Shown here piece after piece: positions 1 to 12,960 of a stretch of DNA of 64,000 bases; the stretch's first letter is position 1; each line of letters begins with the position of its first letter. Source of the stretch: Thuidium tamariscinum (Eukaryota; Streptophyta; Bryopsida; Hypnales; Thuidiaceae). The stretch lies in assembly GCA_947034885.2 (NCBI GenBank), contig OX344750.2, positions 5,642,001 through 5,706,000 on the forward strand. Direction: 5' to 3'. A program made the translations under genes and the position numbers. The notes under the pieces are model-generated. The model did no database searches, was not told where the DNA came from, and worked only from the letters and a program-made list of their open reading frames with translations.

Positions 1-111
1 CAATTCGGATAGAGAGAGTAGTAATTTATACTCTAAATTGTTCAAAACTCCTAAAAATGAGTCCTTTGCACAAAGCCACAAAGGTAAAGTTTCAGCAATC
101 AACCAACTTAC

Positions 112-3100
112 GAGTATCAATGCATTGTTGCTGGCAAACACAACGTGTCAAATCATTATTTGCAGCTGTGGAATTGTCGCAATATGGATTGCCCAACAAA
201 CTGCCATTTCATGGACCTATTTTTAATTAGTATTTAATTGAATAACTACCTTAAGTATAACATCCACTATGTCATTGCCTCAAGTGGCTCTAAAGTAGTT
301 GGTGTAGAATATCTCATATCTAACAGTACATCATTAGTTAAGTAAAGGCTTACTGTGACCAGCAAGGTGCACGAAAGAAAGGCAATGGACATGAAAGCTA
401 CTAAATGTCATATGAATTAAAACCCTCTAGAACAATATACAATTGGATAATTACATCACACAGTGCTAATTAGAGGGGATTTAAAACATTTAACATTGCA
501 AGAGTTGAGGGTATTCAAAACTTCATATCACTCACTTGAACTTGATGTTAAGATTGACAATTCGGCTAGAGTAGGCAACATTGCTTATGTTGTTGTTTGT
601 GAGGGTTACCAGTTGAAGGCTTTGACTTCGATTGGGTACAGCCAACATGGTGTTCAAATCCAATGTCCCTGTGAAATGGTTGTCATCTAGAGCCCTGCAA
701 AAAAAATGGTTTGCATAGTAAAAAAAGTCCACATCAAATGCAATTGGTCTCTGTAGTAACATTTCTTAAAATTTGTGGCTTGCTTGTGAAATCTTCCCAT
801 CTAAATTCTTGCCTAAAATGTAGGGCCACCATACATATATGAGAGCCTAGGGTTGATTTTAGGTACACATCTATTTTGAGCACTTTAAAAATTAATAGTT
901 TATTCATAGAGTCCAAAGAGTGCATTCTAAGAGAATCTACAATCCTCTTTCAACTACCACCAATATCCAATAAAAATATTTATTGTACAACAATAGGAAC
1001 CACCTAGTTTTGATGCCTTTCGAGTATTTTTACCATACACTTCTAGTAATATATGTGACGGCATATATTGTCAAAGCAATGCAATTAGATAGGGTTGTAT
1101 AGTTAGACAACCATTGCGCAATGCTCCAAATATAGGTTACATAAATCACTTGCTACATTGATGTGTTTTAGACTTGAAAGTGGAGAGAATGGAAAGTAAA
1201 TTTGGGGATACACTTACAGCATTTGCAAGCTCTTGAAGGTAGCCAAAACAAATGTAGGGACATCACCAATCAACGAGGCATTTTGCAATCTTCTGCACAC
1301 ATTAGGATATATAACTCATGGTGATTAATTTAGGTCATATAGTATACACCAAAACTATTAGGTACTTGGCCTCAACTCCAAAATTGATCCCAAATACCAC
1401 AAACTCATCTATACATACACTTAGTTGGCCTTCATTTAACATGTGAATTATAAAACAAATTGACTTCGCTAAAATGACTATGGTCTTGAATGTTTGACTG
1501 GAAATGGAACTGTCTACTCTCCCTTCAATAGAGTTACACACACCACTTTAAATAAAAGCATAAGAAAAAAAACATACACAAAGATTCATGAAAAATGATC
1601 TCAACAACAAATTTGACTCTTATACTCAAACATCTCTCCGCAACTCTACATGTCTCTACAAACTATACTCCTAAACATGTTAAGGAGAGGCAAGTGGTAT
1701 CCTAAACCCAAAACCAATCTAAGAAGAATGCACATGACTAAAGGTATGTTTGCACTTAGTGTTAAGGGTGATGTTTACAATCATGTGAATAAGGTTCAGA
1801 AGTAGTTCCAAATTTGTTCCAAAGACCCTCATTAACAACACTCTTTTAACACCAAGTGCAAACATACTTTAAGGGCAACACCTGAAATTTGAGAATCCAG
1901 GTGACATTTAACACATGATGTCTATCTGGGCACCACATTTTGGAACTTACAGAGTGTGGAGGTTGTCAAGGTCTGCAGTCCAATTCGGGAATGGCCCAGG
2001 ATTGAATTTGTTGTTGCTCAGATCTCTGCACAGCTCATTGAATTGCAGGTAAGCTTGTAAGCTCAACAATAATCAATTAATATAAGATTTTAATTTTAAT
2101 TATTTTTTTTACACAAATGGAACAGAATTTCAATTGATATAAGATTCAATTGAATTTCTTGATAGTGTAGCAGACGGCAAATTGACTTACAGAAGCTGCA
2201 AACTTGCCAAGGCGGCCAAATTGGGAATGGAGCCGGTGAAGAGATTGTTTGAAAGATCCATCGTTGTCAATGTAGGAACATCAGTTAACAATTCCGGATT
2301 AAGGCTGTCTGTAAACTCGTTGTGGCTGACATTGCTGCTTGATCACATCACAGGTAAAGCAATTGCAAAGCATAAATTAGTACCACCGACATTCAGCTGT
2401 ACTAACATGGAGAGACTTATGGTTAGCCATATTCGTTAAATTGAGACAAATTAAATGAATTAAAGATTTCTGAGCGATTCAATCTTTAGAGAACGAAAGG
2501 TTTATAAATGTATTAATATGTTAAAAATCTCAATTACCAAATCCCCTCAATATTGAACACTTATTATCATCTAAATGTAGGGTCAAGGATAATATCAGTG
2601 AACAAATTGTCTCATTCTAACAAATGTGGATATAATGTTTTGACAATGGTGTGATGAATTGTGGGCAAGATTCATGTGGTAGAATCCTGCACTCACAAGT
2701 ATTGAAGGGTTTTGTGTCCAGATATTTTGGTAAGAGATCCATTGAATTTGTTGCTTGAAATATCCCTGTACATCACAATTTGTATGTTAACTCATGACAT
2801 CAGAATCTCGGCTAACTTAGCAAAACATGAAATGATCCATGGTGCAATTATTTTCTTCAAATCTCCGCAAATCAGCAAAGAAAGACTGTTTACTTACAAA
2901 TAAGATAAAGGTCCTGTAATAGGATTTTCTTCTCCATACCGCGTATAATTAACCAAGTAGGGCATAGCTCCAGTGAAACTATTATGAGACAGATCCCTGC
3001 ATGTTTTAAAATGAAGATGGCCGTCAATAATGAAAGAAATTAACTTTCGACTACTGTCAAAGAAAATAACCATTGCACAGAGTTCATCATTATGAAGAGG

Positions 3101-5232
3101 AGATTAACAATAAGGTATGGGTAATGACTCTTACACTGACACCACTTTGAGAAAATAGCCGATCAGTTCTACGGCTCCAAAGTCCCCAGAAAACAAGTTA
3201 TAAGAAAGGTTGAAAGTTTGCACTGCTTGAAATGATTTGCTTTCGTTTGTAGGGAGCCCCCCAGTCATCTGGTTGTCACCTAGGTTTCTGTCAAGATGAT
3301 GCAAATAAAATTTTCATCCTTAAATGCTCAATTTAGATAACTGAAACTTGAAAAAGCTTTGATTAACCTTCAATCACTTTCGAGAAATTCCATTACTGTG
3401 AAGCATTAAATATTGTAGCATAAAACCGGGTATACATGACCCGTTCCTCTTATCTGATGTGCATTTTGATGAATACAAAAACAAACTCACACGTTCTGAA
3501 GAAAGACAAATGCATCTTGGCTCCAATTGGGAATCCCCCCTGTGATACTGTTTCCATGTAAATCCCTGACAAAAACATTTGTGTTGAGTCGCATGTTTCA
3601 AAGCAAAGAAGTGGGTACGGTGCACCATCTAAATCTGGTTAGTGCACGTGTGCTTAATTCAAGTCACAAGATCAGCTGACAATGAAAATAGAACAATGAG
3701 CAATGAAAACATGTTACTGCGCTTTGAAAAATGCTCACATATTATATAAGCTGTATAAGTTTTCCATTTCAATGGGGAGAGGGCCAGTCAAATCAGGATT
3801 GTTTGTTAGTGATCTGCACACCATGAAAAATCAGGCAATTCAGGCAAGCATAACTAGTTCCCTACTTCAAGATTTTTCAACCTTTCATGCTAGTCATGAG
3901 TTCTACATTTAACAATCTAACAGTTCTGGAGCGTCTACCAAGGAAGTTATGACCTAGTTTTGCCAAATAAATGACCCAGTTTCATGTGAGAAAGCTCCTC
4001 TCAACTCACAGGGTCACCAAGTTGCTGAGATTTCCAATGCCTGCTGGAATAGTGCCCGAGAGGGAAGCGTTCGTTAACAACCTGACACCACGCACGCCAA
4101 AATGAGACAAAACTAATCAGTTCCTTCACAAATCCACGAAAAAAGAAAACAACCCCAAATTACGAAACACCCTCAACACGGCAAAGTCCGTGTAAGGACC
4201 GAGAAGCCAAGACTTGGCCTCATGCTCAGTTCAACAGTTTTCCTGAAGGGGTTCATGCAGAGGTTCATACAGATGAAATTTGTCCACATTTGAATATCAC
4301 TTTCCACAATAGGATCAATCCAAATGGGTCAGCAAATGATCTCCCTTACAAGCCCACAATGTCGAGATCCCAAGCTGAGGCCGAAACGTTCAGCCTGGCG
4401 TTGCAAAAGACTCCTCGCCAGGGACTGTCTGGGACGCACGGCGTCATGGAGGAGTCGTTCAAAAGGGGGTTCCATCCCGCCAGGTTGGTCTGCACACCTG
4501 GAGTTCTGTTCCATGCGTTCCACAGCTGCTTCATTGCATACACTGCCATACAGAAATTTAAAAAATACACAGCAGCTCAATCCAGCGTGTAGTTGAAGAA
4601 GGTAGAAGAAGCATATAAAACTCTGTCGAAAGCGATATCGGAAACATCTGGAGCAAAGCGCATTACACCCTGCAGTGCTCGTAGCTGTGCACCCAGTGTT
4701 GCACGTTTTCAGTCATTCCCGAATCTGGAAATTAACCTAAGTAATTCCTATTAAACAGAAAGTGCTACCCTAAATAGGGTTTCACTAGCATTAAATGCAT
4801 GTGCATTCTTTTAACGCACTTCACTATGATTAAAATTCGTTCAAGAGTGCCAAAACTGCGACATACAAGTGCACAAAGCTGCTTTCAAAACTAGGAGTGG
4901 ACTAGCTAGTGCACCGTACAGTACATCGAAGTTCTCAGACGGACTTCTGGAAAGCTACGTCAATTTGCGAATTCATTGTTGCCAACTGAACGAATTTGGC
5001 ATCCACTAATCCAGCAATTTCTGCAGTAGGCTTCATGGAAATCGCTGCCCTAGTCCAAAATTGAACAAGATTTCACGGGGAGCAGGGTCTCACAATCAGA
5101 GGGCGGAGAAAGAAACGTCACCAAAGCATCCTCTGAACCATTCACTGAAGCATCACCCCGCACCTTCGTAACCGAGCTGCTGCAACACAGAATCAGAAGC
5201 ACTGTACCCACTACAAATCTCATCGTCATCAT
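112..5232 (-). CDS. LRR receptor-like kinase, 5' part (gene copy 1; 3' end outside window)
   Basis: Secreted N-terminus and leucine-rich-repeat ectodomain of a plasma-membrane receptor kinase; the transmembrane and kinase exons lie beyond the window start. Exons on the minus strand: 5232-5157, 4542-4350, 4081-4010, 3813-3739, 3565-3491, 3287-3135, 2996-2898, 2765-2697, 2334-2191, 2025-1951, 1292-1218, 694-536, 200-112. Each has exactly the length of its partner in the copy at 30519-44534, and every frame is open. The start is the ATG at 5232, followed by a hydrophobic signal peptide. Exon 2 encodes an LRRNT cap with a Cys pair. Exons 3-12 encode LRRs, several as 72- or 75-nt phase-2 exons typical of plant LRR genes. 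Exon 13 encodes the NPYC motif and Cys cluster before the membrane. At the exon 4/5 junction a Leu codon has become Ile or Met and the donor is GTGAGC. No stop or frameshift is seen, so the gene may be functional. Ligand unknown. Confidence 0.85.
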
Positions 5233-5839
5233 CCCCTTCACACTCGCCAATTAAACGAAACAAGTCGGTATAATTGAACTGGTGTAGACAGATTTCTGAA
5301 CATCAAGACGTCAACTCCATCACGCGCGGGAGACACACAAAACAAGAAGGTCAGGTTTCAGAAGTTGCAATCCGACCCCTCCTGCAAGATTCCACTGTCT
5401 GGCAAAACATCATCGCCTCCAAAGCTTGCATTTCGTCACCCTCGCTCTACCAAGTCTCCGAATTGCACTTGCAGGTCGGTTTTCGAAACGCTTGCTAGCT
5501 GATTTCCGGACTGCACCAACCAAATCGAAAGCCAAATCGATCTAGTGAGGGAGGTGTTCAGGAGCTTGGAACTACGAGAAGAAAAGCTTTCCAGTAACTA
5601 TTCTGTGGACCGACATTCATACAAATTGTACTCCGGAGTACCTTAATCAGTTTGATGAATGCGTAACGAAAGCAAAGGGGCGGAGGTGAGGCCTTCGATC
5701 CAGTCTAGCTACACTTCCGGACTCCACTTGCAGACGAATTTCCCGGGCCGAAAGGCTTGAATAGATTCGCTGGAATCTCCGTCACCAGGGCTGCCTACCC
5801 CCCTGATTCTTAGTTTACCTTTCCCAGAAGTCACAATAC

Positions 5840-6085
5840 CTACGTGGATCCGGGTGGATTGGCCCCCTCGCTCGGCCTTACCATGTTTTACCAGAGGTGC
5901 AATCAAAACAAAAAGCCCCCCTAGTTTGGGCCGTGATCACCCCTACTTTCATCACCTCCTAGCTAATTTGCGGTCTCTGATTGCAAATATGAATTCAAAA
6001 TTTGCAAAAAAAATTTGTGTAAAAAATAAAAAATTACAGCGTTTTACCCAAGTGGCCGAGCGAGGGCTCCCTGCCCCCTACGTAT
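5840..6085. mobile_element. Possible MITE in the left arm only
   Basis: The right arm of the inverted duplication lacks this stretch. Near its ends lies an inverted repeat: the 13 bases CCCTCGCTCGGCC at about 5867 recur in reverse complement at about 6054, each near a CCTACGT-like border. This fits a short imperfect-TIR element inserted after the duplication. Boundaries are approximate, and 6085-6380 is also left-specific without recognisable content. Confidence 0.45.
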
Positions 6086-6677
6086 AGGTCAATTTTGTAA
6101 ATAACTCAAGAATATTTGGAAAATGTCAAAATTTAGAAAATTATTTGCAACTATTTCTAGAAATCTAAAAAATAGTTCTTGAGAAAAAATAGAAAAAGGA
6201 ACACATTTATGTAGGATCAATCCAAAATTAGGAGTATCCTCATGAAGAGTTGAAAATTAAAAAAATCCTATTTGTGTGTTGAACTGTTGAATTACAAAAA
6301 GTAAACTATTTTGGTATAAATGGATAAAATTGACCTACATGTACAGTACTCTACAATCTACATGGTAACTAATTAAGAGTATCATTCTACAAATATCATG
6401 TGAAGTTAATATTGTTTGAACACATGGTCACTTTTCATAAAAGTGGATGGTATGTTTTTCCTTGTCTCATAAGTCTCTTGGTGTGCAATGAATTGTTTAT
6501 AGAAGAAAAAATTGTAAATATTTGTTTCAAGCTTGCAAGACTCTTTTTATTTTGGATGTGTGGCACCTTTCTAATTTTGCTTTATAGGCCAATTTCTAGA
6601 GGGATAAATTAGCATACTATAGGTTAAATCTAGCAAAATTTCACCTAGGAAAGAAAGGGTTGTTTGAAATAAGATAG

Positions 6678-6950
6678 ACTAGGGTGGCCCATGCCGTTGC
6701 CACGGTCTAAAAGAAAAGAAAAAAATATTTTTATTTCTTTAATAGTCATAACAACTTTGAAATTCAATGAATTTTTTACTATTGGTCCAAATGCCACAAA
6801 ACAAAAACCATGTGCCTTCTGTTTGTTCCCCAATTTTTGTCATATTTTTGTCATGCTTTTATTTTCATATTTTTGTGTAAAACTTTATCATTAGTTTAAT
6901 AAAAATCACAATGAACATGTATGAGCAAACATTCAATAAATGAAACTCAT
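6678..6950 (+). repeat. Repeat S, 273 bp, at the outer edge of the foldback
   Basis: A near-identical inverted copy sits at 7994-8265, exactly at the centre of the adjacent palindrome. The sequence contains a 67-codon open frame in each copy, but it is AT-rich, lacks protein-like composition and is probably not coding. The right border of this copy coincides with the start of the palindrome arm. Confidence 0.75.
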
Positions 6951-7992
6951 CCCCCTATGAAGATATGCTGTTTGTTTGGATGTTTGTTTGTTTGTTTGTT
7001 ACGTTGAGATCTCCCGGACCGTGAGTCCCCCAGGTGTGTGTTTGGTACCGTCGGAAAGCCCTTGGCGAGGAGGGGTGCACGGGCTTTGATTCATGGTGTT
7101 CCAACCTACGGCATGAAAGTTATTGAATTTTGAAGTTTTTATACATTAAAAAATTAGAAAATTATTTATTCTGTTGTTTTCCCGGACCGTGAGTCCTTTA
7201 ATCACGTATTTGGTATCGTTGGAAAGCTCTTGGCAAGGAGGGGGCCTAGGCTTTGTTTTGTGGTGTTTTGACCTACGGTGTGAAAATGATTGACTTCTGA
7301 AGTTAAATATCCCCCTATGAAAATTAGAATTTTATTTTTATTTTTATTTTTACGATAGGTATTGTTGGAAAACTCTAGGCTATTTTTTAATTTTTTTTAC
7401 ATGGTTGTGCTTTAATTAAATTCTATTAATGTTATCTTTTACTTTTTAATCATGTTTGAATTTTGGAACCTTTTATTCTATCCTTGCTTTGGATTATTTT
7501 TGGATTTTTGCTTGATTATTTTTTTAATTTTTTTTTACTTTGCTTTAATTAAATTCTATTAATGTTATCTTTTACTTTCTTGATTGTGGTATAAAGACAT
7601 ATATAATATATCTTTTTTATTATTTATTTTAGAGGTGTATATATTGTAAAAAGAGGTCTAGACATTTTAAAATATATTTTTTTATTTCATTTTATTTTAT
7701 ATTTTTCACATGGCACCTAGATGTCAAGGTGGTGTAAGTTTACGTATTGAACGTGCTCGAGCTAGAGATCATATTGCTAGAGCCAGAGAAAGAGAATCTA
7801 CACTTACATGTAGCACTATCTAGGACAACATCCATTCATTCGTTGAAAGTACTTCTTTCTGGAACTGTAGCAAAAACAATGAATATTGTGTATCCAGAAG
7901 TTTTAATATAAATTCCACAAGTGGATATAATTTTTAAATTTCTTTTGTCCCATTGCTCTAAATCACATTTCTACTAATGCTAATTAGTACCT
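6951..7992 (+). repeat. Foldback element, left arm
   Basis: About 1,042 bases that pair with 8266-10345 once the insertion at 8755-9801 is removed (about 1,034 bases). Landmarks present in both arms are a GTTT tetranucleotide run, the block around GAGATCTCCCGGACCGTGAG, a second block with CCCGGACCGTGAGTCC, and a short open frame beginning ATGGCACCTAGATGTCAAGG at 7710. The arms would form a very long hairpin. No transposase was found. Confidence 0.85.
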
Positions 7993-7993
7993 A

Positions 7994-8265
7994 TGAGTTT
8001 CATTTATTAAATGTTTACTCATACATGTTCATTGTGATTTTTATTAAACTAATGATAAAGTTTTACACAAAAATATGAAAATAAAAGCATGACAAAAATA
8101 TGACAAAAATTGGGGAACAAACAAAAGGCACATGATTTTTGTTTTGTGGCATTTGGACCAACAATAAAAAATTCATTGAATTTCAAAGTTGTTATGACTT
8201 TTAAAGAAATAAAAATATTTTTTTCTTTTCTTTTAGATCGTGGCAATGGCACGGGCCACCCTAGT
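7994..8265 (-). repeat. Repeat S', inserted at the palindrome centre
   Basis: Inverted copy of 6678-6950. It is flanked on both sides by the palindrome tips: the left arm ends in GCTAATTAGTACCT and the right arm starts with AGGTACTAATTAGC. It therefore forms the loop of the foldback. Either S is a mobile sequence that landed twice, or it belongs to a composite S-arm-S'-arm element. Confidence 0.7.
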
Positions 8266-10345
8266 AGGTACTAATTAGCATTAGTAGAAATGTAATTTAG
8301 AGCAATGGGACAAAAGAAATTTAAAAATTATATCCACTTGTGGAATTTATATTAAAACTTCTGGATACACAATATTCATTGTTTTTGCTACAGTTCAAGA
8401 AAGAAGTACTTTCAACGAATGAATGGATGTTGTCCTAGATAGTGCTACATGTAGGTGTAGATTCCCTTTTTCTAGCTCTAGCAACACGATCTCTAGCACA
8501 AGCACATTCAGTACATAAACTCAAACCACCTTGACATCTAGGCGCCATGTGAAAAATACAAAATAAAATGAAATAAAAAAATATATTTTAAAATGTCTAG
8601 ACTTCTTTTTACAATATATACACTTCTAAAATAAATAATAAAAAAAGATATATTATATATGTCTTTATACTACAATTAAGAAAGTAAAAGATAATGTTGA
8701 TAGAATTTAATTAAAGCAAAATTAAAAAAAATTAAAAAAATAATCAAGCAAAATCCCGGGGAGATTACTCGCGATTTTTAGAAAACTATGTGAGTTAAAA
8801 GATAGGGTCTATTCAATTCAAAGGGGATAAATTTTATATATATGTAGAAGTACTATAGGGTTCTTGAAATGTCACATATTCTATTATATATAAATTAGGC
8901 TATGTATAAACATCATTTAGTAGGAATTTTTATTAATAAATTAGCCTTTACAAATAGGGTTCATATAAAAAGTTTGTAGTACAATGAGTATAGATGTAAA
9001 CAAATGTTTTTTAATTGAATGATAAAACTTACACAATTTAGTAAATTTAAGGATGTTTTTTAGGAGATTTGTTGTTACCATCAAATAATTCTAGCCTGTA
9101 CATACAAATCTTTCCTTAAGTATACCAATTATGTAACAGCATGTAAAAAACTAATGTTCCAAGACAAAAGAATTGAGTTGTAAATTTACAATGAGGTTGT
9201 ACTATGGAGATTTGTGTTCACACAAAGTACCCATTAAGAAATTTGTGTAGAGTGTGCAACATTTGCATGGAATCTTTTATATACTTTGACACTATAAACT
9301 CTAGATTTGCTTCAACTACTTGAACATATACTTGTAAATGTTTGGAATCATCTTCTTTTTACTAGTGTTTAATAAACACTCTTTTATTTTTTGATTCTAA
9401 ATTGAAAACCATTGTAAATGCATATGTAAAAATAAAATATATAGTCTTTATATTATAGTAGAGGTCATATTCTTGGGTTAATCTACAATGTTTTTAGAGT
9501 GTCAATTTCTCATGTTGTTCATGTTATACTGCTAGTATTGGTGTTTTTCTTAGTTTTAGTACCATAACTATATTAAATGTTTCTATGATGTTTATTATTC
9601 ACCATATTAGGGTGTTTAGAATACATGGCATAGAATTTAGAATATTTAAAACTATTGTTGCATTTTACATTTTTATTTGTCATTTGAAATTGTACTACAA
9701 TACAAGTAGTGTATATACTAAAATGAAGGTAAACAGCCCTATGTTAAATACCCTCTTAACTCAGGTGTATGCTTAAAATTACAAAGAGTGATCTCCTCGG
9801 GGCAAAAATCCAAAAATAATCCAAAACAAGGATAGAATAAAAGGTTCCAAAATTCAAACATGATTAAAAAGTAAAAGATAACATTAATAGAATTTAATTA
9901 AAGCACAACCATGTAAAAAAAATTTAAAAATAGCCTAGAGCTTTCCAACAATACCTATCGTAAAAATAAAAATAAAAATAAAAATAAAAATTTTCATAGG
10001 GGGATATTTAACTTCAGAAGTCAATAATTTTCACACCGTAGGTCAAAACACCACAAAACAAAGCCTAGGCCCCTCCTTGCCAAGAGCTTTCCAACGATAC
10101 CAAACACGTGATTAAAGGACTCACGGTCCGGGAAAACAACAAAATAAATAATTTTCTAATTTTTTAATGTATAGGAACTTCAAAATTCAATAACTTTCAT
10201 GCCGTAGGTTGGAACACCATGAATCAAAGCCCGTGCACCCCTCCTCGCCGAGGGCTTTCCGACGGTACCAAACACACACTCGGGGGACTCACGGTCCAGG
10301 AGATCTCAACATAACAAACAAACAAACAAACTTTCAAACAAACAT
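8266..10345 (-). repeat. Foldback element, right arm (interrupted)
   Basis: Reverse complement of 6951-7992, split by a 1,047-bp insertion at 8755-9801. The outer portion 9810-10345 mirrors 6951-7500 and the inner portion 8266-8754 mirrors 7510-7992. No gene is supported in the arm apart from the mirrored short open frame at about 8440-8550. Confidence 0.85.
8755..9801. mobile_element. hAT-like non-autonomous element
   Basis: Interrupts the right foldback arm, so the uninterrupted left arm shows the empty site. The ends form a 16-bp imperfect TIR: CCCGGGGAGATTACTC on the left, and CCCGAGGAGATCACTC as the reverse complement of the right end. The flanks are GCAAAAT (8748-8754) and GCAAAAAT (9802-9809), matching a single GCAAAAAT at the empty site. 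An 8-bp target duplication is the hAT hallmark. The interior is AT-rich and noncoding. Confidence 0.75.
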
Positions 10346-12960
10346 TGTATCTTCATCGGAGATATTCAATTTTGCCCCTACAAAGAGAATGCAAGCTTGG
10401 TTGGAGGTTTAGCAAGGGTGTGCAATTCTATTCAATGCAAAATACAAGTTTGAGCTTTTTAGAATTTTTGGCTCTATTAAAGGGCTTGACGTCCTTGAAC
10501 AAGGTGGGGATGGGGATGGGCATGGTAGCCAATCCTGGCTACTCCATTGTCCGTCTTGGCACAATGTAATCAAATTTGGAATATAATTTCAAATACGAAT
10601 TCAAAATTATATAATGCATGGCAAATACAAAATTTCAACATGATGTCTTGAGGACAAGTGAGGGGTAGTTCACCTTGGGTGTAAGGAAGATCCAATCCAT
10701 AAAAAAAAAAAAGGCCACTAATCTAAAGTGGTCACCATATATCCCATCCCTATTGGTGGAGACTCTTCAAATCATCCCAACTCTTCTCCATTCTAGTCTC
10801 CTAGCTATAGACACTTACTACCAAAATAAGGTGTAGTTTTTGGCTATTTTTTGATACTTTATTTTTATTAAAGTATCAAAAAAATGTAGCAACAATTCTT
10901 ATTTCTTGACCCTTTTGAATCCAAAAAAGTATCAGGGAAAATATTGAAAAAATTGTTAAATTGTATATGTCAAAAAGACTATTACACTTGATAAAAATAA
11001 AAGAAAAAGTGTTAAAAAAAAGTGTAAAAAAGAGTATATAAACAAAAAATATAGAGAGAGAAATTTTGATTTTCTTGAGATTGTTAAACTACTTGCAAGT
11101 CCAAAAATTCTAGGTTTACCAAATTAACTTTTCAAAAATTTCAAATTACACTCCTTACTTGGGTACAATTAGGCAACTAATGTGTATAGCAATGGGATTC
11201 AAACCCTTCACTATGTAGCATTTCTTACATTGTTGATTTTCCTTTCTTAAGGTTTACAATTCCTCAAAAAAAAATTTATAACTTAAGTTACCTTAATAAG
11301 AAAGGGGAAGCTGAATCCAATCCAAATTGTTTCATGTTTTTGGACCATAAGTTTTTGAAATTAGTTATGAATTTTCAAATGAATCATCTTTTTTACAATT
11401 TTATTCGTACGCTTCCTCAATAAACTTTTGATATTTTCTTAATACTCTTTCTAATATTTTTTGACATTCTTTACAATGCTTTAGTATCAAAAATGGTGTC
11501 CATTTTTTATTTTTGATAGTGATTGTGCTAGCTAGAGTGAAGATATTTTAGGCCTTAGTCCTTTATCAAGATATTTTTGATCCATTATTTTGATACACAC
11601 GAGGAATCTTAGAGAATTAGATATCATAATATAACCAAGGAATAGAACTTGTATATAATATTGTTTACCAATGAAGCAAGGGTCCGTTTTGCAATTTTGA
11701 AAAAAAGACCTATGTATTGAACAAAATTGTCTCATATGGCTCTTCAACTAACCCCATACCTTGAATTAGTTAATAAGTCCCTTTCAATAATCTAAAAAAA
11801 TATAATAATTGTCCAAAATGCGAAGAACCATTGCCTTCTTATAGAATGTTATACATTCCTTCAACCCACATCTACCAAATCAGTTCCCATCTCTTATGAA
11901 CAAACTTCACTAGGAGTTTTGAAAGATAGACAACATTTCACCTTTCCTAATTAAGGGCCACTTTACACCTAGAGTCCAAACTAATTTATTGTGTCAAAAG
12001 CCCAAAATCCTCACTTGTAATTGAATAAAAGGTTGAAATCAATGCCAACCCCTTTACACCTAAAGGGTAGGCAAATTTGAGAGAATGACTATCATATCAA
12101 AAAAGACATCATGACCTAACATGGCATGAGCTTGCTAAGTTAGATGCACTAAATATAGGAGGCTAATTCTTGGCCTTAGAATCAAATGTTATATTTCAAT
12201 CAATTTTTTTCTAAAATATAATTTCATTCAACAAATCAAATTCATTGGATTTTGTGCAATTAACCTTATGGGGAATTGGCCTGACTTGATGGTATAAAGT
12301 GGTCTTGAAAATTTCATCCCTTTTTTTTTCTTTTTCTAGAGTAACCTTGCCAATCACTATATAGAGCAAATTCAAATCCTACTCTATAACTCAATAGACA
12401 CTTGCAAGCTGTCAAATTTGGCACAATTATTCAATGCCATGTTAAGCTTGAGTCGAAAAACAAATTACAAAGAAAGATTTCTTGTTGCAAATTTTGTTGC
12501 AACTTGAAAGCAACATGTATGAAATCTTCTAGAAAAATAACACATCCCTTCATAGCATAGTGTGCGGTGACTTTGTGGTGGTCTGATTTCTTGTTCTGTT
12601 TGCGTACAATGAATAAGGTACTCTTGTGCAATAAATAACAGTGTTAGTGTCTGGTTTGTGGATGTGTCTGATAAATGGCAGGTTTCCTTTAGGTTTTATT
12701 GAATTGTCCCAACTTCTTGACCTCAAGGCTTTTACAAATGGGAAAATTAGCCCAGTTATAATGGTTATAATCTTATTCTAATGAGTAGTTGAGGTCAACC
12801 TTTAGTCCAAAAGGGGCTGAATTTTTTTGGCAATTTGCCTCAAAAGGAATTGGCCAAGCTTTTAAGTATAAAGTAACCCTAGGTGAATAAAGACAAATTG
12901 AATATAGCTTGCAAGCATTTCTTATTGACTCTCTTCATATTTAGGTTACTACATCTAACC
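10346..12960. other. Anonymous repeat-derived intergenic DNA
   Basis: No supportable gene. 11560-11880 is a diverged relative of the 435-bp tandem repeat at 47293-48160 (shared phrases around 'caatgaagcaagggtcc' and 'aattgtctcatatggct'). 10807-11530 may be an old TIR element: ATTATTAAAGTATC-type inverted pieces and CACTT/CACTA-like ends are visible but weak. The remainder shows nothing recognisable. Confidence 0.4.

Larger units (their letters stand above)
1..6615. repeat. Left arm of large inverted duplication
   Basis: This segment is present in inverted orientation at about 29455-37200. The match covers all 13 exons of the receptor kinase 5' part, their introns, the upstream region and a stretch at 6385-6610 that pairs with 29455-29850. 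The left arm continues beyond the window start. The left arm alone carries about 540 extra bases at roughly 5840-6380. Exons look about 95 percent or more identical by eye; introns are more diverged. I infer a segmental duplication with inversion, giving head-to-head genes. Confidence 0.9.
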
